Shown: positions 24,548-33,184 of the stretch, in pieces
Position numbering within the stretch: position 1 is the stretch's first letter
How the letters are laid out: each line of letters opens with the position of its first letter
From: Lysinibacillus contaminans
GTDB lineage: Bacteria > Bacillota > Bacilli > Bacillales_A > Planococcaceae
Direction of reading: 5' to 3'
DNA length: 44,275 bases
Assembly (NCBI RefSeq): GCF_001278945.1
Contig: NZ_LGRV01000009.1
Span: 54,499-98,773 of the forward strand
Notes under the pieces: model-generated
The model's input: the letters and a program-made list of their open reading frames with translations, nothing else
The model's database searches: none
Told to the model about the DNA's origin: nothing
Made by a program: the position numbers and the translations under genes

Positions 24548-26650
24548 ATGAAAAGATCCAAAAGTGTTGCTTTCAAGCTATCTTCTTTAATTATAGGGTT
24601 GTTTTTAGTGTTATTTATTGCCTATACAGTTGTAACAAGTTTCATTCTATATAATGAGAGCGAAGAGGATTCAGAAAATGCTACACTTCAAAATGCTCAA
24701 TTGTCTGCAGCGGAGATGAGCGAACGCTTTAAGAAAGCAAATAATACAGTGCAGATTACTAAGGATATAGTTGAAACGATGCAAAATAATGGAGACCTTT
24801 CTGCTCAATTAGTTCTGAATATACTTGAAAAGAATTTAGAGCAAAACGATGATTTGCTTGGAGTTGCAGCGATTTTAGAAAAAGATTCGGCAAAACTTGA
24901 TCCAACGATTGATGCTAATCTAATAGACACTGATAAACGTTTTATCCCTTATGTGTTCAAAAATGGGGATCAAATAACAACTACTGCTTTAAAGGGATAT
25001 GAAGACACAGGTAATGCAGACTGGTACTTGGTGCCGAAAAAAGAAGGTAGAGCCGTATTAACTGAACCTTATGAGTATGAAGTTAATGGTCAAAAGATTT
25101 CAATGGCAACAATATCAGCACCGCTAGTTAATTCCTCAGGAGAATTCTTTGGTGTGTTAACGGCCACTTTGACCATTGATTTTTTAGAGGGTCTAGTTGA
25201 TTCTATTAAGCCTGATGGAGGATATGCCGGAATCATTACTGACAAGGGCATGTTGACAGTTAATAGTATTAATGAAAAGTTAAATGGGACAAATATGCAA
25301 GATGCTATCGACTGGGCAACTGTTAAAAATTCAATGGAAAATGGTGAGCCAGATAGTGTTTATGTAGATTCGAAACAACTAGGAGAAAAATCATTTAATG
25401 CTTTTGCCCCTATGATACTAGATGGAATAGACGATACATGGTCTGTGCAATTAGTATTACCAAAATCTAAAATTCTAGAAACTTATAATAAGGTTCTTAT
25501 ATTAACTATTGTATCAGCAATTGTCATGGTAATTTTGATGGCTGTCGCGAGTACATGGTTTATATTTAGACAATTAAAGCCATTGAAGTTTTTACGAGAA
25601 TCTATTGAAACAGCAGCGGATGGGGATTTAACTAAAAAAGTAGATGAGAAGTACATTAAATCTGATGAAATTGGTGCTGTTGCAGTAGCGTATAATAATA
25701 TGCTAGATAAAACGAATAATGCCATACATACTGTGTTTAATTCGGCTACACTGCTCAATCAATCATCAAATCATGTCCATGATGCATTTAATGAAATTGT
25801 ATCTTCTAGTCAGGAAGTTTCGGCAGCGATTAATGAGATTGCTCAAGGTGCTTCTAAGCAATCAGAAGATACAGAAGAAACCAATGATCGAATGGTTGAC
25901 CTATCGGATCAAATCGATGCTATTACACTGCTTTCGACTAAAATGGATGAGTTGTCAAATAAAACGAGGGCTACTACAGAAAAAGGTATGATAGAAGTCG
26001 AAAGTTTGCGTGAACGTAATGCAGAAACCAATGAAATGAATGCGAGAATACAAAAGCAAATTGAATCATTAGCTTCTAACATTGCAAATATCAATCAAAT
26101 CATTACATCCATTCAAGGTATTACAGAACAAACTAATTTGCTTGCACTTAATGCAAGTATTGAAGCTGCTCGCGCGGGAGAGCATGGTAAAGGCTTTGCA
26201 GTCGTAGCGGAGGAAGTTAGAAAACTTGCGGAGCAGTCAAGAAAAGAAACCGAGGTCATTAAGACAACCGTGGATAGTATTTTAGAGGACTCTAAACAAA
26301 CGGTATTAGTAATTGCCTCGAATGTAAGTTTGATCCAAGCACAAAATGACTCGGTAAAAAGCACGGAATCCTCCTTTAAGGAAAATAGTGTGCTTTCTAG
26401 TTCTATAGCTGCGGCGATTAATGAGTTGCTCTCTAAACTTACTGATATGTTAGAACATAAAAACCAAGCAACAATGGCAATCCAAAATATCTCAGCTATT
26501 TCAGAAGAAACGGCTGCCTCTGCGGAGGAGGTAAGTGCTTCCGCAGTCGATCAACAGGCAGCGTTAGAGAAAGTAGTAGAGTCTATCAATAATATGAATG
26601 AGATCTCACAAGAGTTACAAGAGGTTGTCAATCGTTTTAAACTTACTTAA
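24548..26650 (+). CDS. methyl-accepting chemotaxis protein with Cache sensor
   Basis: A chemoreceptor of 700 residues. There is a membrane helix at about 12-33, an extracytoplasmic dCache-like ligand domain about 40-300 ([19 protein letters not shown] resembles the Cache YFxPY-type strand), a second membrane helix about 313-338 ([18 protein letters not shown]), a HAMP domain about 339-392, and the cytoplasmic signalling domain about 410-695. The conserved tip that contacts CheA and CheW is present ([20 protein letters not shown], then [20 protein letters not shown]). It senses an unknown small solute. The ATG at 24548 is chosen because TGGAGGT (24534-24540) is seven bases upstream. The longer frame from 24533 would start inside that site. 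No CheR-tethering C-terminal pentapeptide is visible. Confidence 0.92.
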   Translation: MKRSKSVAFKLSSLIIGLFLVLFIAYTVVTSFILYNESEEDSENATLQNAQLSAAEMSERFKKANNTVQITKDIVETMQNNGDLSAQLVLNILEKNLEQNDDLLGVAAILEKDSAKLDPTIDANLIDTDKRFIPYVFKNGDQITTTALKGYEDTGNADWYLVPKKEGRAVLTEPYEYEVNGQKISMATISAPLVNSSGEFFGVLTATLTIDFLEGLVDSIKPDGGYAGIITDKGMLTVNSINEKLNGTNMQDAIDWATVKNSMENGEPDSVYVDSKQLGEKSFNAFAPMILDGIDDTWSVQLVLPKSKILETYNKVLILTIVSAIVMVILMAVASTWFIFRQLKPLKFLRESIETAADGDLTKKVDEKYIKSDEIGAVAVAYNNMLDKTNNAIHTVFNSATLLNQSSNHVHDAFNEIVSSSQEVSAAINEIAQGASKQSEDTEETNDRMVDLSDQIDAITLLSTKMDELSNKTRATTEKGMIEVESLRERNAETNEMNARIQKQIESLASNIANINQIITSIQGITEQTNLLALNASIEAARAGEHGKGFAVVAEEVRKLAEQSRKETEVIKTTVDSILEDSKQTVLVIASNVSLIQAQNDSVKSTESSFKENSVLSSSIAAAINELLSKLTDMLEHKNQATMAIQNISAISEETAASAEEVSASAVDQQAALEKVVESINNMNEISQELQEVVNRFKLT

Positions 26651-26698
26651 TCGATTTCAATGCTTTCGATAATCATATAGCGCCCTATAATAAAGGAT

Positions 26699-26742
26699 GC
26701 CCCCTAAAGTCAGTTAACCCTGACTTTAGGGGGCAGTTATTT
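26699..26742 (+). terminator. terminator of the Cache chemoreceptor gene
   Basis: A perfect 15-bp stem (26699-26713 with 26720-26734; GCCCCCTAAAGTCAG arm), 6-base loop, then AGTTATTTTTAT. Confidence 0.85.
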
Positions 26743-26863
26743 TTATTTCGATGTTTTTTAACTACCTCTTTTTTATCATATATACGCTTTTTAGCAGTCC
26801 ATCCATTCAACTACTTAACGAGAAAAAGATGAACATTATTCAATGAATTAACACCAACAATAA

Positions 26864-26881
26864 ATACATGCATGCATGTAT
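26864..26881. repeat. perfect 18-bp palindrome between convergent genes
   Basis: ATACATGCATGCATGTAT is fully self-complementary and lies 35 bases past the 3' end of the EAL gene. On the minus strand it is followed by TTATTG, so it could be a weak terminator. It could also be a protein site. Confidence 0.4.
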
Positions 26882-26916
26882 AATAAAACAGGTGATATTT
26901 TTGTTTATTCTTTTAC

Positions 26917-27909
26917 CTACTTTATTTTTCTTTTAGGAACAATACTAGGCTTTCCAAAGAGGTACCCTTGGAAAAGTTGATAGCCACTTTGCTTTAACCA
27001 TTCAAAATCTTCTCTACTTTCAATGCCTTCTGCTAGTGGGATAGCGTTAATCTCAAAGGCTTTTTCTAAAAATAACTGGGCAACTTTTTGTTTTTCGTAA
27101 TCGGTACTCACACCTTGCACGTACTTGATGTCCAATTTCATGTATTGAGGCTGTAAATCCGCAAGCATTTCCAATGTGCTATAACCTGCACCCACATCAT
27201 CTAAAGCGTACTGGAAACCTTTTTCTTTATAATAATTTAAAATTGTTTTTAAATGCTCTATGTCATCTACCTGGTCTGATTCAACCACTTCAAATACGAA
27301 CTGACTAGGGTCGATTCGCAATTGGTTGGCCAGTTTCACAGTTGACTGTAAGCAAAACTCAGGCGAATAGATAGAAGTAGGGATAAAATTGATAAACGTC
27401 TTTTTCTTTAAAATCGCTGAATAGCTAACCGCGGCCATTCGACATAAACGATCCAATGCATATAAACGACCACGACTTCTCGCGGCAGTAAAAATTTCAT
27501 TTGGAAATATGAGGGAACCGTCCTCTCTTGTGAATCTAGATAATACCTCATATGCGTAAATTTCCTCGTTTGCATTTACAATAGGTTGCGAGTAGCTCAC
27601 AACAGCTTTCCTACGGATGACCTCATCAATCCACTGCATGTCTAAAATACTTTCGATTTCTATGATGGGCTTCCAGTCTTTGTCCTCAAAGCGAAAATAG
27701 ATATTCTCTAAGTCCATATAGTGTCTGCTAAAATCAAGAAATTCCCTTACACCAGATTCATGAATGATTAAATGGTCGCCCTCGACCTTTATCATTAAAT
27801 TTCTTCTCTGAAAATGGTTGACTACAGTAGGTACCATTGATAAATTTTGTGATCCCTTTAACTGGATATCAAACTGCAATTCCAAAACCAAACAGCTTTT
27901 ACAAGGCAT
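26917..27909 (-). CDS. EAL-domain protein, probable cyclic di-GMP phosphodiesterase
   Basis: A protein of 330 residues without membrane segments. An N-terminal part of about 95 residues starts with a CxxC pair (C3, C6) and has no recognised domain. The EAL domain covers about 100-325. Most metal and catalytic positions of active enzymes are visible: E121 (motif EVL in place of EAL), N174 (FINF), E207 (FEVVES), D237-D238 (DDVGAGYS), K258 (KLDIKYV), E294 (AEGIES) and Q314 (QGYLFGKP). Activity, hydrolysis of cyclic di-GMP to pGpG, is therefore likely but not certain. The ATG at 27909 is used because GGGGGG (27917-27922 on the plus strand) is seven bases before it. A longer frame to 27939 overlaps that site. 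It lies downstream of, and in the same direction as, the PAS-GGDEF gene. Confidence 0.88.
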   Translation of the reverse strand: MPCKSCLVLELQFDIQLKGSQNLSMVPTVVNHFQRRNLMIKVEGDHLIIHESGVREFLDFSRHYMDLENIYFRFEDKDWKPIIEIESILDMQWIDEVIRRKAVVSYSQPIVNANEEIYAYEVLSRFTREDGSLIFPNEIFTAARSRGRLYALDRLCRMAAVSYSAILKKKTFINFIPTSIYSPEFCLQSTVKLANQLRIDPSQFVFEVVESDQVDDIEHLKTILNYYKEKGFQYALDDVGAGYSTLEMLADLQPQYMKLDIKYVQGVSTDYEKQKVAQLFLEKAFEINAIPLAEGIESREDFEWLKQSGYQLFQGYLFGKPSIVPKRKIK

Positions 27910-28009
27910 TTTTATTCCCCCCACGATTTTTGTATTCACGATTCATTATGATAGGAAACTATCACTTTTCATAGATGTCTAGTCATTCGCGCTACACGCT
28001 TAAGGACAC

Positions 28010-28033
28010 ACACAATCCCCCGAGTGATTGTGT
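28010..28033. other. hairpin between the GGDEF and EAL genes
   Basis: ACACAATC (28010-28017) pairs with GATTGTGT (28026-28033) around an 8-base loop. There is no T tract on the minus strand, so it may stabilise or process a joint GGDEF-EAL transcript rather than terminate it. No cyclic di-GMP riboswitch sequence is recognised here. Confidence 0.4.
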
Positions 28034-28124
28034 AAATGCATACTTTCACTTTAGGATACTGAGTACAGTCGCGTGCATATATTTTTTTGCGCGGAAGCTA
28101 CAAAAGTATGTAAATCTGTTGCTC

Positions 28125-29408
28125 TTATTGAGATATTACGTTATTTCTACCACTTTCTTTCGCCTTGTATAATGCTTGATCGGCTTGGTTTATTAATGTT
28201 TGAGCGTCAACCGCGGAGGATTTGTTTTTCCCGATGGATGATACCCCTATACTGATTGTGATAATTGGACTTGCAGGAGAAGAAGCATGAAGAATTTTTA
28301 GCTGTTCGACTTTTTTACGAAGTCGGTTTGCTAAAGTAATGGCTTTACTTTTATTTGTTTTTGGTAATAGGATGCAAAATTCCTCGCCACCTACTCTACA
28401 AACAAAATCACTTTCACGCACATGCTCCTTTAAGGTATTTGCAACTAAAATTAGGCATTTATCTCCCTGTGGGTGTCCGTATGTATCGTTATATTGTTTG
28501 AAATAGTCAATATCAATCATTAAGAGAGAAAATCCGTATTTTAACTTTTGATTCTCTTTAAATTGTTCACGCAATAATTTATTGAAGAGTCTACGATTAT
28601 ATACACCTGTCAACTCATCTGTATAAATAGCCTGTTGTAATAATTGTTTTTCTGCTTGAAGTTTCATAAGCTTTAATTGCTGCGCAGTCACATCGCGAGA
28701 AATACAAATGATTTCCTCGTAATTTCCATCTGAAGCGAATAAACGTTGGAATTTTGTTTCGAACCAAATATACTTTTTGTTTTTGCAACGGATTCGATAA
28801 GTGATTGTTTGAATTTCATGTTGTTTTATAGACAAATCATCAAAATGTTTGATTTTCTTTCTATCTTCAGGATGAAAGAAGTGACAAGCAGACTTCCCGA
28901 TTAGCTCAGATGGGTGATAGCCTAATAGTAATTGACAAATGGGGGAAGCATATGTATAAACACCACTGACTGTATGGGTTGAAATAAAGTCCGTTGAATT
29001 TTCAGTAATCAGCCTATAATGCTCTTCCTTTTGGGCTAGACTTAGTTCGGCGATTTTACGGTCCGTAATATTGACATGAGAAATAACGGCACCGAAGTGA
29101 CCACTGTCGTCTATTAAAATAGGTGTAGCACGTAATAAAAACCATCTTAATTGTTGATGGTCATGGCAGGGATATTCAAAAGTATATCGTGTTTCTTTCC
29201 CTTGTAAAACAAGCGCAATGCCGTCTTTTACTTCTTTTTGGCAAACATTAAGGTAATTAGTTCCTATACAACTGTTGGATAAATCGCCGTTATTATCTTT
29301 GGAAAAGTTTATCCACGATTTATTCACGGAAATGATGATTCCTTCGTTGTTTATAACTGCTATATGGTCTGTAAGGGAATCCAAAATAACCTGACTAAAA
29401 TTCCTCAT
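28125..29408 (-). CDS. PAS-PAS-GGDEF diguanylate cyclase
   Basis: A soluble protein of 427 residues. Two PAS domains lie at about 5-120 (DHIAVINNEGIIISVNKSWINF) and 128-243 (YTYASPICQLLLGYHPSELIGKSACHFFHPEDR, shown here in pieces: YTYASP, LLGYHPSELIGK, FFHPED), each followed by a PAC-like strand pair. The GGDEF domain covers about 260-427 with GGEEF at 340-344 and DYFKQYNDTYGHPQGD at 301-316, so it should make cyclic di-GMP. RESD at 331-334, five residues before GGEEF, is a product-inhibition site. The PAS ligand is not evident. A His/Cys-rich loop (YPCHDHQQ, 79-86) stands in the first PAS. GAGGGAGG precedes the ATG. It follows the MerR gene by 80 bases and precedes the EAL gene by 215, consistent with one sensing-to-turnover operon. 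Confidence 0.9.
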   Translation of the reverse strand: MRNFSQVILDSLTDHIAVINNEGIIISVNKSWINFSKDNNGDLSNSCIGTNYLNVCQKEVKDGIALVLQGKETRYTFEYPCHDHQQLRWFLLRATPILIDDSGHFGAVISHVNITDRKIAELSLAQKEEHYRLITENSTDFISTHTVSGVYTYASPICQLLLGYHPSELIGKSACHFFHPEDRKKIKHFDDLSIKQHEIQTITYRIRCKNKKYIWFETKFQRLFASDGNYEEIICISRDVTAQQLKLMKLQAEKQLLQQAIYTDELTGVYNRRLFNKLLREQFKENQKLKYGFSLLMIDIDYFKQYNDTYGHPQGDKCLILVANTLKEHVRESDFVCRVGGEEFCILLPKTNKSKAITLANRLRKKVEQLKILHASSPASPIITISIGVSSIGKNKSSAVDAQTLINQADQALYKAKESGRNNVISQ

Positions 29409-29488
29409 AGTAGCCTCCCTCTTAATCGTATTTTTTGGGTCTATCTAAAGGTCTAGTACGGATCACGAGCTTGCTTTTGGAGGGGAAA

Positions 29489-30394
29489 TTATATACTACT
29501 CATTATTTCTTCTATAGTACTTGCAACTGCTATTGAATGTAATGGATGATTTTTCAGATATTCAACAGAGCCTGCCCCACCTATAAAAAAGCGGATCGAT
29601 GGATATTTAGAAGCAAACACATCTAATTGCTGAAGAACGGTAGGGTGTAACTCAAAAGGTGTTGTAGTCATGGCAGACAGTAAAACCACTTTCGGCTGAA
29701 ATTGTGTGACGAGAGATTCTATTGCACCGATAGCGGGGGAGCTACCGACAAGGAAAGATCTCCATCCAACCATCATTGCTTGCAACAGTAAAATATGAAG
29801 CGGGACTTCGTGATATTCACCTGGTAAGCATGCCCCCATTATAAGTGGTGCGTCTTCTTTATAATGGTAATTACGTCTTAATTGTACCAAATAATCCCTT
29901 ACAACCATTGTAGAAACAGCCTCTTGATATTCAGTCCATTCTTTTTTCTCCCAGCGGTTACCAACTTCTTTCAAAAAGGGGATCACCACATGTGATAGAA
30001 ATTTTGATAAGCCTAATGAGTGATTGGCTTGCTGAAGGAGTCGATTAAGTTCTGTTTCGTCGCAATGTACCCCCTTTTCTAATAAGAGCAAGCAGAAATC
30101 ATTCATCTCCTCGTTCATAGGTGTAATGCTAGGGATGATTGATCCTTTACTTGTATTCTGTTCATGAGCTATTATGGCAGCTTGTTTAATAGAATAGCCT
30201 TGCTCTGAAAGGCCACGTACTTTTAAAAGTAGTTGTAAATCTTTATCACTATAAACCCGGTGTCCATTTTCTAATCGTTCTGGTTGAACTAGTTGATACC
30301 GTTCTTCCCATTTTCGAATCACTTGCTTGGATAAGCCTGTGATTTCAGAAACCTGCGTTATATTATAATGCCAGTTAGAAGGAGTTAAACTCAT
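29489..30394 (-). CDS. MerR family regulator with cobalamin-binding-like C-terminal domain
   Basis: A protein of 301 residues. Residues 9-75 are a MerR winged helix (ITQVSEITGLSKQVIRKWEERY, split here as ITQVSEITGLS and KQVIRKWEERY; then GHRVYSDKDL). Residues about 95-175 form a four-helix bundle and about 180-301 a Rossmann-like B12-binding fold, the arrangement of CarH/LitR photoreceptor repressors. The lower cobalamin ligand is kept as E193-x-H195 in GEYHEVP, but the Gly that usually follows at +3 is Pro198. In the bundle, W148 and E158 align with CarH positions, while the neighbouring His appears to be Ala159. Cobalamin use is therefore plausible but uncertain. It is divergent from the globin sensor gene and first in a line with GGDEF and EAL genes. 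GGCAGGA precedes the ATG. Confidence 0.82.
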   Translation of the reverse strand: MSLTPSNWHYNITQVSEITGLSKQVIRKWEERYQLVQPERLENGHRVYSDKDLQLLLKVRGLSEQGYSIKQAAIIAHEQNTSKGSIIPSITPMNEEMNDFCLLLLEKGVHCDETELNRLLQQANHSLGLSKFLSHVVIPFLKEVGNRWEKKEWTEYQEAVSTMVVRDYLVQLRRNYHYKEDAPLIMGACLPGEYHEVPLHILLLQAMMVGWRSFLVGSSPAIGAIESLVTQFQPKVVLLSAMTTTPFELHPTVLQQLDVFASKYPSIRFFIGGAGSVEYLKNHPLHSIAVASTIEEIMSSI

Positions 30395-30485
30395 TATTTT
30401 CCTGCCTTTCTATAGCTGTTTAAAAATAGTAATAGTTAGTATTGTACACCAATCGCCCAACTTAGACCTAAGTCCTTATCTATTT

Positions 30486-30514
30486 ATCATATAATAGCTA
30501 TTAAACTTGTACAA
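30486..30514 (-). promoter_or_regulatory. candidate promoter of the MerR gene
   Basis: On the minus strand TTGTAC (30514-30509) is followed after 17 bases by TATGAT (30491-30486). The -10 matches five of six. The -35 is weak and lies inside a TTGTACAA element, which would suit autoregulation. Confidence 0.35.
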
Positions 30515-30542
30515 CTATTGTATAACTTAAAATAGTTAATAA

Positions 30543-30574
30543 TTGACATAGGAGGAAATTGCGTGTTATACAAT
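30543..30574 (+). promoter_or_regulatory. candidate MerR-type promoter of the globin sensor gene
   Basis: A perfect -35 TTGACA (30543-30548) and TACAAT (30569-30574) are separated by 20 bases, the over-long spacing typical of promoters activated by MerR-family proteins. A shifted -10, TATACA at 30567, would give 18 bases. The spacer contains AGGAGG, which is probably not a ribosome binding site if this promoter is used. Confidence 0.45.
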
Positions 30575-30607
30575 GGTTAGACATAAAACAGAATTGAGGG
30601 GATTAGA

Positions 30608-31915
30608 ATGGTGAAATTATGGAAACGTAAATTACCGCACGCTAAAGTTGATACGCTCGAACAATTACCTAATTTTAAGCCTGTCATAGAACTTACGAGT
30701 ATGCCTGAACTGGAGAAGCAAATGAAGTTAATTGGCATTCAAGAGGATGACTTACGCAGACTTAAGTCTTTTCAACCATTTGTTGTTGCCGGTATTCAGG
30801 AAGTCGCAGAAGTATTTTACCGAAATGTACTTGAGATCCCTTCATTACGGAAGATCATAGAGGAACGTACCCAAATTGACCGACTAAAGAAAACACTCGG
30901 TTCATATATCATTGCTATGTTTGATGGTATTTTTAATGAAGAAACGATTGAACGTAAAAGAAAACTGGCACGCATGCACTTTAAAATTGGTTTAGAGCCA
31001 AAATGGTATATGGGGACATTCCAGCAATTGCAGGAAGTCATCATTGCACTGATTGTGAAGGATATTACGGATTCTGTATTGCGTGAACAAATCATGCTAA
31101 CCGTTTCTAAATTAATTAATCTCGAAATGCAAATTGTATTAGAAGAGTATGAGAAAGAAAATATTAAACTAAGAAATGTGCAATATGACATTGTGAAAAA
31201 TGAACTGAAAAATAAAATGTCTTCGATTAGTCAGGATCTAGCTGATTTAACAGAAGAAACAAGTACATCGATAGAAAGAGTAATTGCTCATACAAGTGGA
31301 ATTAGTAGCACCATTAAATCCAATGTAGAAATTGTACATCATATCCATACAGATGCCTTAGTTGGAAAAGCAGATATGGAGAAATTAGAGGAAGAGATGC
31401 TACAAATTACGACGAGTACGGAAGAAATGGATCAGTTAATTGGACATCTTAAAGTTTCCTCTGAACAAATCATTGATATTGTTTCGTTAGTGAAAAATAT
31501 TGCTGATCAGACGAATTTACTGGCATTAAATGCCTCTATTGAAGCTGCAAGAGCAGGAGAACATGGAAAAGGCTTTGCAGTAGTAGCGCAAGAAGTACGA
31601 AAACTTGCCGAACAATCCAAGCATTCAGTAGAAAACATTACAAATCTAATTAAAACCTCAACCTCTTTAACCATAGAGGCAGTCCACATGATTGATGATG
31701 TACAATTACGAGTTGAATCAGGTGTAAAGGTGTCGGTGGGTGTGCAAAAAAAATTCCAACAGATATTGCAGGCAATTGAACAAAATGAGCAACAAATCAC
31801 TAAAGTATCTACAGATATTTCCGATTTAAACGACGTGATTAGCTCCATTGGGCACGAAACAAAAACGGTGGCTAGCACTGCAGATCAACTTTATCAAACG
31901 GCGACGCATTTATAG
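30608..31915 (+). CDS. hemAT: globin-coupled soluble chemoreceptor (HemAT-like)
   Basis: A soluble aerotaxis-type transducer of 435 residues. Residues about 25-185 are a sensor globin. The proximal haem ligand is H124 in [19 protein letters not shown], a stretch almost diagnostic for HemAT, and Y71 (EVFYRNVL) lies where the oxygen-contacting Tyr of B. subtilis HemAT is expected. A coiled linker leads to the signalling domain, about 215-430, with the conserved tip ([20 protein letters not shown], then [20 protein letters not shown]) for CheA/CheW contact. No membrane helix is present. It should bind oxygen through haem and feed the chemotaxis pathway. GAGGGG (30596-30601) is six bases before the ATG. 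The divergent MerR gene shares its control region. Confidence 0.9.
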   Translation: MVKLWKRKLPHAKVDTLEQLPNFKPVIELTSMPELEKQMKLIGIQEDDLRRLKSFQPFVVAGIQEVAEVFYRNVLEIPSLRKIIEERTQIDRLKKTLGSYIIAMFDGIFNEETIERKRKLARMHFKIGLEPKWYMGTFQQLQEVIIALIVKDITDSVLREQIMLTVSKLINLEMQIVLEEYEKENIKLRNVQYDIVKNELKNKMSSISQDLADLTEETSTSIERVIAHTSGISSTIKSNVEIVHHIHTDALVGKADMEKLEEEMLQITTSTEEMDQLIGHLKVSSEQIIDIVSLVKNIADQTNLLALNASIEAARAGEHGKGFAVVAQEVRKLAEQSKHSVENITNLIKTSTSLTIEAVHMIDDVQLRVESGVKVSVGVQKKFQQILQAIEQNEQQITKVSTDISDLNDVISSIGHETKTVASTADQLYQTATHL

Positions 31916-32234
31916 GCTTGTAACAACAAGTTAGTGTGGTCTTAGGGGCAAATTAATTTTGTAGAGCAACGCATATACAATTGAATTTGTAAATTAAAAA
32001 ACGAGATAGTACGGTACTAATCACCTCCAGCTAATAATGATCCTTAAGCTTAGATCTTAAATCACAAATTTACTCATAGAGTTAAAAAACTTGTTGCGGG
32101 AAATTGCCGAATACAAGTTTTTTTTCATTTTAATTAAGCACAACATTTCATCGGACGATGGACTAGCATAGTTGTTATAAGTTGGTGTGCTTCATGGATA
32201 TATTGAAGTAAATGATTTTCTGAGGGGGATGTTC
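31916..32234. other. intergenic region with one terminator
   Basis: It contains the terminator at 32084-32125, late after the globin-sensor stop codon, and the ribosome binding site of the TspO-like gene at 32223-32228. Nothing else recognisable is seen. Confidence 0.5.
32084..32125 (+). terminator. terminator after the globin-sensor gene
   Basis: AAAAAACTTGT (32084-32094) pairs with ACAAGTTTTTT (32113-32123). Inner sequence TGCGGG/GCCGA can pair partly. It runs into TTTTTTTT. Confidence 0.7.
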
Positions 32235-32948
32235 ATGAAGTGGGTGGCGCTTATAAGTTATTTGGTCATGGTTATGATCAATGTGTTAGCCAGCACAGTA
32301 GGTATTAATGGGCAAAAAACCGGTGAAATTTCTAATCAGCTAGACGTGTTATTTGTGCCAGCTGGGTATGTTTTCTCTATTTGGGGTCTCATTTACGTAT
32401 TGTTGGCTATCTGGCTTATCCAACAGTTCCGTTCCTTGGCATCGAATGAGGGGTCTACTAGACTGGGTCTTTTCATAGCAACTTCACTTTTCAATATAGC
32501 GTGGTTATTAAGCTGGCATTATGAATTTTTCACATCATCCATTGTCATCATGATCGGCCTGTTGATTAGTTTAATTTTTCTTTATTTGAGTTATCCAAAA
32601 GGCGATTATCGTTTTTCTGGGAGACTACCATTTTCAATTTATTTAGGGTGGATTAGTGTGGCACTGATGGCAAATATCAGTTTTGTCCTTAAATATTATG
32701 AGTGGGATGGTTTCGGTATTTCAGAACAAGTATGGGCTCAGCTATTACTTATTCTAGCGACATTATTGGCAACTTTTATCCGTGTTCACAATCGGGATAT
32801 ATTATTTTCACTCGTTGTTATTTGGGCTTTTATCGGTATTGCTGTACAAAATGGCAAAGATGCAGGGAGTTTATTCTATATGCCATTCATATATAGTATC
32901 TTCCTCATCATTTGGGTCTTTATTGGAAGGGAAAAAACGCATAACTAA
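32235..32948 (+). CDS. TspO/MBR-like tryptophan-rich sensory membrane protein
   Basis: A membrane protein of 237 residues with seven to eight hydrophobic segments. Segment two carries the TspO-type motif (VPAGYVFSIWGLIYVLLAIW, about residues 40-59), and further Trp-rich helices follow (NIAWLLSWHYEF, YLGWISVALMANISF, VIWAFIGIAVQNG). Short TspO proteins have about 160 residues and five helices and bind porphyrins. This longer type is common in bacilli and its ligand is not established. The ATG at 32235 is chosen because GAGGGGG (32222-32228) lies six bases upstream. A nearer in-frame ATG at 32229 abuts that site and the longer frame to 32187 has none. It is alone between terminators. Confidence 0.8.
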   Translation: MKWVALISYLVMVMINVLASTVGINGQKTGEISNQLDVLFVPAGYVFSIWGLIYVLLAIWLIQQFRSLASNEGSTRLGLFIATSLFNIAWLLSWHYEFFTSSIVIMIGLLISLIFLYLSYPKGDYRFSGRLPFSIYLGWISVALMANISFVLKYYEWDGFGISEQVWAQLLLILATLLATFIRVHNRDILFSLVVIWAFIGIAVQNGKDAGSLFYMPFIYSIFLIIWVFIGREKTHN

Positions 32949-33101
32949 AACTAATTTTTCTAGCAAGTTGAGAAGAGCAAACACTCGTTTCAATATTTAA
33001 AAGTTCAACACGATGCAAATTAACATTAAATATTGAAGATTACTGAAGATCCATATTAAATTATCTAGAGGGTAAGAAGTTTACGTACATCAGCTATCAT
33101 A

Positions 33102-33136
33102 AAACCTCATCACCTGTTAAAAAGGTGATGAGGTTT
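33102..33136. terminator. bidirectional terminator between convergent genes
   Basis: A perfect 14-bp stem AAACCTCATCACCT (33102-33115) with 33123-33136 and a 7-base loop. It serves the TspO-like gene on the plus strand and the 4HB chemoreceptor gene on the minus strand. T tracts are short on both sides. Confidence 0.7.
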
Positions 33137-33184
33137 CATTGTTAATTGATAAGAATGATAAATTTTTAATCAATGTCCGTTTTT

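Larger units (their letters stand above)
30395..30607. promoter_or_regulatory. shared operator region with repeated TTGTAyAA elements
   Basis: The divergent region between the MerR and globin-sensor genes holds four related elements: ATTGTACACC (30441-30450), CTTGTACAAC (30506-30515), ATTGTATAAC (30517-30526) and the inverted GTTATACAAT (30565-30574). The second overlaps the candidate -35 of the MerR promoter and the fourth overlaps the -10 of the globin-sensor promoter. Binding of the MerR protein here is inferred from position. Confidence 0.45.

Noticed and set aside
29309..29328. Two further DnaA-box-like 9-mers (TTATCCACG, TTATTCACG) in the PAS-GGDEF gene
   Set aside because: Both have a mismatch, and there are only two. 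This is within chance expectation in AT-rich DNA.
30563..30580. AGGAGG at 30550-30555 followed by a GTG and a five-codon frame, a possible upstream peptide of the globin sensor
   Set aside because: The AGGAGG lies in the spacer of the TTGACA...TACAAT promoter, so it would not be transcribed from it. The real ribosome binding site GAGGGG is next to the ATG at 30608.
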